Below are positions 10,938 to 19,179 of a stretch of DNA of 37,001 bases, piece after piece. Position 1 is the stretch's first letter. Every line of letters begins with the position of its first letter. The DNA is from an uncultured bacterium (GTDB lineage: Bacteria; Verrucomicrobiota; Lentisphaeria; Victivallales; UBA1829): the NCBI GenBank assembly GCA_949290385.1, contig CASERY010000083.1:1-37001 (forward strand), written 5' to 3'. Under the pieces are notes generated by a model that was not told where the DNA came from, did no database searches, and saw only the letters and a program-made list of their open reading frames with translations. The position numbers were made by a program, and so were the translations under genes.

Positions 10938-11621
10938 TCAGGATTTTCCATGATCCGGATTTCGCCTGTCCGGGAAAAGCGGTGGTTTGGAACGGGCTTT
11001 CTTCAGAAGATCCAGCAGCTGTTCACGAATCAAGTGAGTCTGCTCTGCCATGGCCTGAAGATGTCCTGCGGTCTCGGGAAGAACAATGCGAATCTTTGCA
11101 TATTCCTCCAGAAGACGGCTGCTGTCCGCAATCAGACGCTTGCACAGGGCAGTTCGGAGCTGAGTGCGGTCTTCAGGCTCGATGTCAATCATATCCGACG
11201 TCCGGACCATCATTTTCCCAAGAAGCGTTAAAATATTCAGATAAGGCTGATTGTTTTCCTCCAGACGGTTTTCCGCAAAAAGGATGCACGCGGCTCTTGC
11301 CAGCTGTCCGGCAAGAATATATACTTCCGCACCTTCTCTTTGATTCCAGTCTTCAGCGAATGCCTGCTCCGCAGCAGCATCTTCGGCTGCGGAGTCATTT
11401 TCTCCTGAACCCGTCATGGATTGAAGCGACGGCCACACTCCGCCGAAAGGGACCAGTTCCGGATGGCGCTGCAGCTGTTTTAGAATTACGGCATCCTCAT
11501 TGGGCAGATCAATAAACTTAGGCAGCTCCCTCAGATAGGCAGCTACCCGTTCATCATCTTTACGAAGCTCTTTCTCCCAGTCGAATTCCGACCAGCGCTC
11601 TTTATTGTATGATGCAGACAT
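10938..11621 (-). CDS. Unknown 227-aa protein between rsfS and proB
   Basis: I do not recognise this family. The start at 11621 (MSASYNKERWSEF) has AGGGA 5 bases upstream; the frame is open about 90 codons further, but that part lacks a binding site. The N-terminus is acidic and aromatic (FDWEKELRKDDERVAAYL, ELPKFIDLP). A low-complexity Ala/Glu/Ser/Asp linker follows at about residues 70-88. A mostly helical C-terminal half ends in the basic tail KKARSKPPLFPDRRNP. It has no signal peptide or membrane segment, so it is probably cytoplasmic. It ends in TGA. The gaps to proB and rsfS are about 110 and 215 bases, so co-transcription is uncertain. Confidence 0.75.
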   Translation of the reverse strand: MSASYNKERWSEFDWEKELRKDDERVAAYLRELPKFIDLPNEDAVILKQLQRHPELVPFGGVWPSLQSMTGSGENDSAAEDAAAEQAFAEDWNQREGAEVYILAGQLARAACILFAENRLEENNQPYLNILTLLGKMMVRTSDMIDIEPEDRTQLRTALCKRLIADSSRLLEEYAKIRIVLPETAGHLQAMAEQTHLIREQLLDLLKKARSKPPLFPDRRNPDHGKS

Positions 11622-11835
11622 AAAATCCCTGATGAATAAAATCTTGAGTCTCTTTGAATTTTGAAAAGCCGCTTCTTTTCGGAGGAACCGAAAGCCCCAT
11701 GAAGACAACAACCTTCTTTCTAAAGCCATATTTTTTGAGCGCTTCATCCTTCCGGGGAAAAGGTCTTTCTCTCTTATTTGCCCCCTTCTTTTATTAACTT
11801 TTCTGATGCAGTAGTTCTTTCCCCTCTTAGCAATA

Positions 11836-12324
11836 TTATTCTCCTGGGAACGCCGTCTTCCGGCCGGCTTTTGCTTCTGCATCCAGCTTGGCAATCACAT
11901 CGGTTTTAGGGGCATCGCCCCAGAGTTCTTCCAGTTGATAACGAGCCCGGGCATCTTCAGTCAGGACATGAACCATAACTGTACCGAAATCCACAATCAT
12001 CCAGTGGCTCTGCGGAGTACCGTCGCAAACCAGAGGACGGATCCCCAGACGGTTTCTACATTCTCTCTGGATGTGTTCAGCAATTGCTCCAATATGAGGT
12101 TCGGAAAGGCCCGTGCAGATAATGTACTGGTCTGCCAGAGCCGTATCCATGCCTGTCATATCCAGACGCACGATATTTTCCGCTTTTCTAGCGTATGCCA
12201 CCTTTTCACAGAGTTCCGCCACTTCCATTGCAGTGACTTTCTTTCCTTCTGCCGAAGCAGACGATGCGGCAAGATTCTGTTCTTTCTGATAATCCATGGT
12301 TTTGTTTTTCTCCATATCGTTCAT
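11836..12324 (-). CDS. rsfS: Ribosomal silencing factor RsfS (Iojap)
   Basis: Binds ribosomal protein L14 and blocks subunit joining when nutrients are scarce. It has 162 aa. The conserved domain is the C-terminal two thirds, with YIICTGLSEPHIGAIAEHIQ, SHWMIVDFGTVMVHVLTE and RARYQLEELWGDA. The first 40 residues are polar and variable. The ATG at 12324 lies two bases after the true nadD stop (TGA, 12327-12329), so translation is probably coupled; nadD-rsfS is a common bacterial gene pair. This tight spacing appears only if nadD reads through its TAG. It ends in TAA. Confidence 0.94.
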   Translation of the reverse strand: MNDMEKNKTMDYQKEQNLAASSASAEGKKVTAMEVAELCEKVAYARKAENIVRLDMTGMDTALADQYIICTGLSEPHIGAIAEHIQRECRNRLGIRPLVCDGTPQSHWMIVDFGTVMVHVLTEDARARYQLEELWGDAPKTDVIAKLDAEAKAGRKTAFPGE

Positions 12325-12326
12325 TT

Positions 12327-12947
12327 TCAATTATTCTTCTGATAAAGCCCCAGACGGTCAATCAAGGCCAGTACGCCAGGATGCAGACTTTCTTTCAGGA
12401 ACTGTCTGTCTCCGGAGGCCACGGCTGCCCGTATCTAGGTTGAAGAAACCGGCGAATCCGGCAGGCCGTGCATTACACCGGACAGGAGTTTGTCTGTCTC
12501 CTGCTCTGTCCAATGAAGCAGAAGTTCCTCTCTGCTGATCTTCTCGGATGTGCGCGGATAGACAAGAAGGGAATAATTATCAGCCAGCTCCCGGGCACGG
12601 TACCACGTATGCAGCTGGCGCAGACTGTCAGACCCGATCAGAAGGAACAGTTCATCCTCCGGATAAATCTCTGAAAGTTCATTCAAAGTATCTATGGTAT
12701 AAGATTTACCCGGCCGGAAGCGTTCCAAATCCGAAACAATAAAGGAAGGATTGCCCTCTGTTGCTGTTTCCAGCATTTTCTTCCGCACCTCATACGGAGT
12801 AATCCGCTGTTTCGTCTTATGAGGCGGACAGGGAGCCGGAATAAACAGAACCCAATCAGCTCTTCCGCTGTCAAGAACGCTTTGGGCAATCTGCAGATGA
12901 ACTGCATGGACCGGATCAAATGTTCCACCGAAAAGCGCAATTTTCAT
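12327..12947 (-). CDS. nadD: Nicotinate-nucleotide adenylyltransferase, with one in-frame TAG
   Basis: Joins nicotinate mononucleotide and ATP to form deamido-NAD. It has 206 aa when TAG is read as sense. The N-terminus FGGTFDPVHAVHLQIAQ is the nucleotidyltransferase signature. PAPCPPHK and LLIGSDSLRQLHTW follow. TAG is codon 171 (12435-12437), inside the conserved SSTxIR motif that grips ATP: VSST-TAG-IRAAVASG. After it comes a normal NadD tail ending LIDRLGLYQKNN, then TGA. Stopping at TAG would remove the end of this motif and the last 36 residues. The start is ATG with AAGGAA upstream. Confidence 0.95.
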
Positions 12948-12958
12948 TCAGAATTTCC

Positions 12959-12987
12959 TTGTAATCATTCCTAATTGTGTATATTTT
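12959..12987 (+). promoter_or_regulatory. Possible promoter of the cca-recCBD direction
   Basis: TTGTAA (12959-12964), a 17-base spacer, then TATTTT (12982-12987), about 40 bases before the cca ATG. The -10 match is weak. Confidence 0.3.
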
Positions 12988-13010
12988 ACGATGTTTTTTT
13001 TAAATCTCAA
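12983..13010 (-). promoter_or_regulatory. Possible nadD promoter
   Basis: On the minus strand TTGAGA (13005-13010), 16 bases, then TAAAAT (12983-12988), placed about 35 bases before the nadD ATG. It overlaps the possible plus-strand promoter, so the divergent units may compete for polymerase. Confidence 0.4.
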
Positions 13011-13030
13011 GTTATTTTGGAGGCTTTCCC

Positions 13031-14470
13031 ATGATTTTTTCGGTGACAGTACCTCCGGCTCTGAAACAGACCGCACGGTGGCAGGCTGCATTGGAAATCA
13101 TTCAGACACTCCGCCAATGCGGTTTTTCCGCTTATATTGTCGGCGGCGCAGTACGTGATGTTCTTCTGGGAAACATGCCGAAAGATTTGGATATTGCCTC
13201 ATCCGCTACACCGGAGAAAATTCTGGAAATCTTTCCCGAAGCGCTTCCGCTCGGTGCAAGTTTTGGTGTCGTTGTGATTCGGAAGCAGGGATACTCTTTT
13301 GAGACAGCAACCTTCCGGGAAGAACGTGCCTATGAAGACGGAAGACATCCGGAAGAAGTTGTATACACAGACTCTCCGGAGCCGGACGCCTGCCGCCGCG
13401 ACTTCACCATCAATGCCATGTTCCTGGATCCCGTGGAAGAATCGGTGTTGGATTATACTGGAGGACTTTCCGACTTAAAAAAAGGCATTCTCCGGACAGT
13501 GGGGGATCCCGACAGACGTTTTCATGAAGATTATCTCCGGATTCTGCGTGCCGTCCGCTTTGCTTCTCGTTTCCGGTACACACTGGATCCAGCTGCAGAA
13601 GAAGTCATCAGATCCATGCCCGGTGCACTGAAGCATATCTCCAGCGAGCGCATACGCGATGAACTTGAAAAAATGCTGCTGGACCCGCATCCGGCAGACG
13701 CCTTCAGAATGTTGGCGGACCTGGGCCTTTTAAAAACAGTTCTTCCTGAAGTAGATGTTCTGCGCGGTCTGGAACAGCCAGTCCGTTACCATCCGGAAGG
13801 CGATGTCTTCCAGCATACCATGCTAATGCTCTCTCACATGGTCTGGCCGTCCAGGGAACTTGCCTGGAGCATACTCCTGCATGACGTCGGGAAAAAAGCG
13901 ACCCAGTCTTTCGATGCAGAAGGTATTCCTCACTTCTACGGGCACGAGGCAGTCGGTGCGGATATGGCCGAAAAGATTCTCATGCGCCTGAGACTTTCCC
14001 GGCAGACGATTAAAACGGTCTCCGATGCTGTCCGAAACCACATGAAATTTGCCTCGCTGGACAAAATGAAGCCCGCTAAATGGAAGCGTATGATGGCCGG
14101 AGAACATTTTCTTATGGAACTTGAACTTCATCGGATCGACACTTTGTGTTCCAATCGGCTCTTCCACATCTATCTGCTCTCGCTGGAACGGATCAGAGAA
14201 CTGCAACGCCAGCAGCAGAAAGGTCTTCCGAAACCGCTGCTTACAGGCAGAGATCTCCTCTCCTGCGGCATCCCTTCCGGCCCTCAAATCGGCAGTCTTC
14301 TCCGGGAAGCTATGGATATGCAGCTGGAAGGCATTCTGGAAAACCGTGAAGATGCGCTTGACTTTATCCAAAAACGATCTAAGCATATGTTCAATAATAA
14401 AAATGAAAGCGCAAAATACGCTGATTCAAAACTAAGAAAGAAAGCACCACCAACTCATGAGCATGATTGA
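13031..14470 (+). CDS. cca: CCA tRNA nucleotidyltransferase with HD domain
   Basis: Class II nucleotidyltransferase that adds or repairs the 3' CCA of tRNA; a poly(A) polymerase role is the alternative within the family. It has 479 aa. The head domain has GGAVRD (38-43), the metal-binding DLD (52-54) and RRDFTINAM (122-130). The central RNA-binding region includes LRILRAVRFASRF. An HD phosphohydrolase domain follows, with LLHDVGKK (282-289) and HFYGHE (301-306). The start has a good TTGGAGG site. It ends in TGA and overlaps the next gene's ATG by 14 bases. The tRNA-Gln in this window has CCA encoded, so repair may be the main job for such tRNAs. Confidence 0.93.
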   Translation: MIFSVTVPPALKQTARWQAALEIIQTLRQCGFSAYIVGGAVRDVLLGNMPKDLDIASSATPEKILEIFPEALPLGASFGVVVIRKQGYSFETATFREERAYEDGRHPEEVVYTDSPEPDACRRDFTINAMFLDPVEESVLDYTGGLSDLKKGILRTVGDPDRRFHEDYLRILRAVRFASRFRYTLDPAAEEVIRSMPGALKHISSERIRDELEKMLLDPHPADAFRMLADLGLLKTVLPEVDVLRGLEQPVRYHPEGDVFQHTMLMLSHMVWPSRELAWSILLHDVGKKATQSFDAEGIPHFYGHEAVGADMAEKILMRLRLSRQTIKTVSDAVRNHMKFASLDKMKPAKWKRMMAGEHFLMELELHRIDTLCSNRLFHIYLLSLERIRELQRQQQKGLPKPLLTGRDLLSCGIPSGPQIGSLLREAMDMQLEGILENREDALDFIQKRSKHMFNNKNESAKYADSKLRKKAPPTHEHD

Positions 14471-15410
14471 TCAAATTATGGAACTCAACAGACCCAAAGT
14501 TCTTCAGAGGTACTGGCTGATTTCCGATCTTCAGCAGAAAGACCCCGTCATTGCAAAACGCTGCATGGATACAGCTATGGAAGATTTTCATTCTCTGGGG
14601 CTTGAGGTCAACGGTATTTGCTATTTGGGCGACGCAGTTGAAGGCGTCAACCCTCAGGCGCTGGAACAGATGACGGCCATGCAGCTCAAGCATTTCATGA
14701 CAATTCCAGCGCCCGTTTACTATGTCCCCGGCAATCATGAACTGGATACTTACCGCACCGCTCTTGCAGAAGGCAAGCCTCCCCATGTTTTTCTATATGA
14801 CAAGGTCAAAGATCTGCATCAGTGGAAAACTCAGAAAAACCAGACAGACTTCTATTTTCAGGCTGATGTCGGCGACTTCATGATGTTTTTCTTCCCGGAA
14901 CACGCATCTCTGGACGGATCCTGGTATACTTCACATGGAGGTGTTCAGCCCCAGAAGACCGGACCAGAGGCTTATCCCTACACTCAGGAAGACTTTCAGC
15001 ATGTCCGGGAACTGATGGCCTCAGCTGGAAAGCCTGTTTTCATCTTTTCCCATTACGCATTTCCCGGAGGAAACCGTCCCTCCGACCTTCTGGGGCAGCT
15101 GTTTCCCCTGCCACGGAATGTCCGTGCCCATTTCTGCGGACATGCTCACATCGGTGATGCCGCATGGGCCGGCAAAGACCTTTATAGAAAAATGTGCTGT
15201 GTGGACAATCACCCCATCATGCAATTTGACATTGCTTCGCTGGACGATATTCGTGGATCCACAGTGCGCTCCGCCTTTTTTGAGTACTACGGCCGGGGCG
15301 AATACGCGGTCTTCTTCCGAGATCACAAGGGGCAGCTCTGGGAAGACTGCTATATTGGCTCCCTTTCCCCGGAAAAAGAAGCCAGACGGGAAATGAACAG
15401 CACGAATTAA
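14457..15410 (+). CDS. Calcineurin-like metallophosphoesterase
   Basis: Two-metal phosphoesterase of unknown substrate, 317 aa. The metal-binding motifs are visible: ISDLQQ (Asp24, with Gln where many members have His), YLGDAVEG (Asp59), PGNHELD (Asn93-His94), FSHYAF and CGHAHIG. It has no signal peptide, so it is cytoplasmic. The substitution in the first motif (DxQ for DxH) is seen in some subfamilies that act on nucleotides or phosphodiesters; no substrate can be assigned. The start lies inside the 3' end of cca, suggesting coupling. It ends in TAA. A 193-base gap separates it from recC. Confidence 0.85.
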   Translation: MSMIDQIMELNRPKVLQRYWLISDLQQKDPVIAKRCMDTAMEDFHSLGLEVNGICYLGDAVEGVNPQALEQMTAMQLKHFMTIPAPVYYVPGNHELDTYRTALAEGKPPHVFLYDKVKDLHQWKTQKNQTDFYFQADVGDFMMFFFPEHASLDGSWYTSHGGVQPQKTGPEAYPYTQEDFQHVRELMASAGKPVFIFSHYAFPGGNRPSDLLGQLFPLPRNVRAHFCGHAHIGDAAWAGKDLYRKMCCVDNHPIMQFDIASLDDIRGSTVRSAFFEYYGRGEYAVFFRDHKGQLWEDCYIGSLSPEKEARREMNSTN

Positions 15411-15470
15411 TCTTGAAAAAATCATTTTTCAGGAAGATATTTATTCTGAGAAAGGAGAAGTGGAAAGCAA

Positions 15471-15531
15471 TCTGTCCTAGATTGTCTCTCTGTCGACAGA
15501 TTGTCCTGTCCACGCTCTCCTGCAGACAGGA
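15471..15531. promoter_or_regulatory. Cluster of inverted repeats upstream of recC
   Basis: Between the phosphoesterase and recC lie a perfect 12-bp palindrome TCTGTCGACAGA (15489-15500), an AATCTGTC/GACAGATT pair (15471-15478 and 15495-15502), and a hairpin TCCTGTC/GACAGGA (15504-15510 and 15525-15531). No T tract follows. It could be an operator for recCBD or an RNA structure; function unknown. Confidence 0.4.
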
Positions 15532-15603
15532 AAAAATAAAGGTAAATAAACCAGAGAATCGGGAAAAAACCGAGATTGCCTTTGTCGGAGACGCTGAACC
15601 CAT

Positions 15604-18600
15604 ATGAGCCTGACGATTTATTCACATTACAGTCTTGATTTTCTAGGAGATCTCTACTGCCGGAAAATCTATCGGGCAAACCACAGCTCTTTTCCCCGCA
15701 GGGAAACGGCAGCCGTCCAGTCCAAAGGCATGGAGGCATGGCTTAAACAGAAAATAGCTTCCTGTACGCCTATTGCAGCCAGTCTGTCTTTTCCCTTCAT
15801 CAACTCAGTGGTCAACGAAACGCTTTCTCTGGCATTTCCGGAACCTCCCCGACAACCTGATGAATCGGTATATACGCTTTTTCCATCTTCATCCGGCTTC
15901 AGGAAAGACCGAAATTTTCTTTCCCGGGAAACCCTCACCTGGAAGATTTTCGGTATTCTGCTCAAAAACGGACTGGAACAGTATCCGTCCTTTCACAGGT
16001 ACGCCTGTAATTCAGGGGGAAAACGTGAACTGAAAATCTTTCAGCTTTCGGAAAAACTTGCTTCCGTATTTGATCTTTATCAAATCTACTGCCCGGAACT
16101 TCTCCTTGCATGGACTGGACTGGATACCGGGAATTCCTCCAGTCCGGTAATGGATGCCGGCCTTCCATAGGATCTTCTTGAGCAGGAGAAAAAACTTTAT
16201 CAGACTGTAACAGCAGATCATCCAAATCGAGAGTACTTCATCTGGCGTTTTTTTCAAAACGACCTTCCGGATGCAGACACTTTCAGGAAAAAAATTCAGG
16301 CACGCTTCCCTCATCTAACATTTTTTGGATTTTCCTCGCTCCCGCGGATCTATTATCAGTTTCTCTGCAAACTTGCGGAATTCTGCGATATGGCCTTATT
16401 CCATGTCAATCCCGCCATTGCCTACTGGGGAGACCAGTACAGCCGGAAAAAACTTCTGAAGACCATGGAACACTGGAACCAATCCTCTGAAATGCCTCCG
16501 GATACAATGGATTTTCTTCATTATGGATCCCCGCTTCTTCAGTCATTCTGCCAGCAGGGAAGAGTGTTTCTTGAAGACATCCTCAGATCCTTCGATACAG
16601 ATGCTCCTGTGCTGGAATCTCCGGAAGCCCCTTTCTTCCTTGAGGATAAAGGCCCGGAGGAAAAAACAATTCTTCAGCGTCTTCAGGCAGATCTCCGTCT
16701 GGTACGACCAACTGCAGCCTTTCCAGTAGGTCCGGAGGAAGCCCGTAAGGATTGCTCTCTTGAGATTCACAGCTGTTTCAGTCCCATGCGGGAAATTGAG
16801 ATGCTTCATGACAGAATCCTTCATGCGCTTTCCAATCCGGAGATTCAGCCACGGGATATTCTTGTAACGGCACCGGATATCAACCGGTATGTTCCTTATA
16901 TTGACGCAGTATTCAGCGCTGATACGGTTCTCCGGGGACTCTACACCATCTAGGACAGAAATCTTACAGCGTCCAGTCCAGTGGTCAATACCCTGCTGAA
17001 AACCCTGGAGCTCTGCCGTGGACGCATGGATGTTCCATCCGTTTTTGAAATTCTTGAAAATGAGTTTGTCCAGAAGAAATTTGGGCTCTGGCAGCAGGAT
17101 CTGTCCAAACTCAAGCTCTGGATGGATCAGGCAATGATCCGCTGGGGCGTTGATGGAAAACATCACCAGCAGTTCACTGGAGTCTGTTTTGACGATTACT
17201 CCTGGAATTCCGGACTCCGCAGGCTGCTCCTGGGTTATGCCATGTTTGAACCGGACTCTCCAGATGGTTTTGAATCCGAAAAAATCATTCCCGCAGATTT
17301 TGCCGAGGATTCGGAAACCCTTCTTCTGGATCGATTCCTTTCTTTTATAAAAATTCTATTTCAAACCTGGCAAAGTTTGAAAGACAGCAAATCTCCTTCT
17401 GACTGGGAACAGTTTCTGCAGGATTTGCTGAACAAGCTCTTTTTTCAGACACGGGAAATTCATGAAGAACTAGTTCAGATCCGCGAAATTCTTTTCAATT
17501 TCCGTCTTCACGCGGAAGAAGAAGGCATTTCAAATCCACTGGACGCAGGAACGGTCCTGGATATGCTTTCTGAACAGTTTGAACTCACTGCATCGGAAAG
17601 TGCTTTTCTCCGGGAAAAAATCACTTTCTGCTCTCTGGTCCCCCTCCGGACAATTCCCAGAAAAGTCATTGCCGTAATGGGGCTCAATGAACAAGATTTT
17701 CCAAGACGGGATCACGAATTATTATTCAATCTTCTTTCCAGCGACCTGAAAAAGCGCTATTGTTCCAAATCCATGCAGGACCGCTATCTTTTCCTGGAAA
17801 CAATCCTTTCCGCTGAAAAGCAGCTGATTCTCTCCTATACAGGTCAGGATGTCAAATCCAGAGAAACCAAACCTCCTGCAGTGCCTCTTCAAGAACTTAT
17901 TTCATATGTTTCTGATCATTATTCCGTCCAGGTTATCCAGGAGAAACTCCAGGCTTTCAGTCCGGACTACTTCTCCGGCGAAAATCCTGCACTTTATTCC
18001 TATTCTGCTGAAAATTTCCATGCAGCCCAAATGCTGGAGCGCTCCCGCAGTCAAGCCTTTTCTTCAATGCCACCAGTATCCGGCAGGGAAACAGCACGTC
18101 TTTCCCAGGAAGTTCTTCAGATTTTGAAAAACGGAATCAAGGACCCGGAAAATATAGAAACACCCCAGGTCCTTTCGGCAAATCTTATTGAATCCATTCC
18201 GAATTCAAACGGAACTGTAGAACTTCAGGATTTCTGTCATTTTTTCCAGAATGCTTCTGCAATCTATCTGGAAACAGCCGCAGGCATTGTCTGCCCTTCC
18301 CTCAGTGCATCTGAGGAAGACGATACAGAACCCTTCGCTCCTGACCCGTTGGAATCCTACGACCTCTACCGGAAAATGACGGAATTCACTGCTGTTGGAT
18401 TCCCATTGGATATCCAGCAGAATTTCCTCGAAAAAACCTTAATTCATCTGCTGGGAGAAAACAGCTCTTCCGTTTTCTCAAAAATCTATGAAAACATCCA
18501 GTTCCTTTTCATGAATGCCCCTGAAGCCCGGCAGCTGTTTAAGAAAACAAGCAGGAAAAAAGCAGCATCTTTCTTCAGCACCACAGCCCATCGTTCCCTG

Positions 18601-19179
18601 CATGGCAATATCCCATTTCTGCTTGAAAAAGCCCCCTCCGGCTCCTCCACGGATAATACATTGACAGCTTATCTCCCCGTATATTCAGACTGGAAAGGCA
18701 AATATGCCTTCCGTCTTCTGGCACACATGAGTCTGGCTTCTGCCGGTCTGGGAATTCCATGCGCGGGAAAAGTCCTTCTCTTTAAAAAGCGAGAAATAAA
18801 GACATTTCACTCGATCTCGCCGGAGGATGCTTCCTTGTGGCTCAACCACATGCTTCTGATTTACAGTGCAGGTCATATTCTTCCTCTGCCAATATTTGAA
18901 AAAACCTCCTGGAACGCAGCCTGTCAGACAGCCTCAGGGAAACAGGACAACAACAAACTTTTAGAGATCTTTCTGGAAGAAGACTGCGCACCAGGGAAAA
19001 ACCGTGCAGATACACAGCCAATCCGTCTTCTCTATCCGGACCCGGATATCTTTAAATTGTACCCCGATCAGATGGAAGGTCTCCGTGTTCTTGCGGAACA
19101 TATTTATCTGCCGCTCCTCTCCAGAGCAGAGAAAAAGCCGCGGTCCAGAAGCTCTAAAACGGAAATACGGGAGTACTGA
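15604..19179 (+). CDS. recC: Exodeoxyribonuclease V gamma subunit RecC, with two in-frame TAG codons
   Basis: Structural and Chi-recognition subunit of RecBCD, which unwinds and trims double-strand DNA ends and loads RecA. Read with TAG as sense it has 1191 aa, close to E. coli RecC (1122). The N-terminus matches RecC: LTIYSHYSLDFLGDLYC, then VQSKGMEAWLKQKIA. TAG is codon 189 (16168-16170, DAGLP-TAG-DLLEQ), in the region where E. coli has WQAPLW, and codon 450 (16951-16953, LYTI-TAG-DRNL), where E. coli has YAISDR. LTFFGFSSLPRIYYQFL and FHVNPAIAYWGDQ after the first TAG, and GLNEQDFPRRD after the second, are RecC landmarks. It ends in TGA, directly abutting the recB ATG. With TAG as stop this would be three fragments. 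Confidence 0.94.

Noticed and set aside
15413-15607. 64-codon frame just before recC, ending in an ATGA overlap
   Set aside because: It starts at TTG without a ribosome binding site, has an unstructured Lys-rich content, and is shared with the inverted-repeat cluster. Coupling is tempting but not supported.
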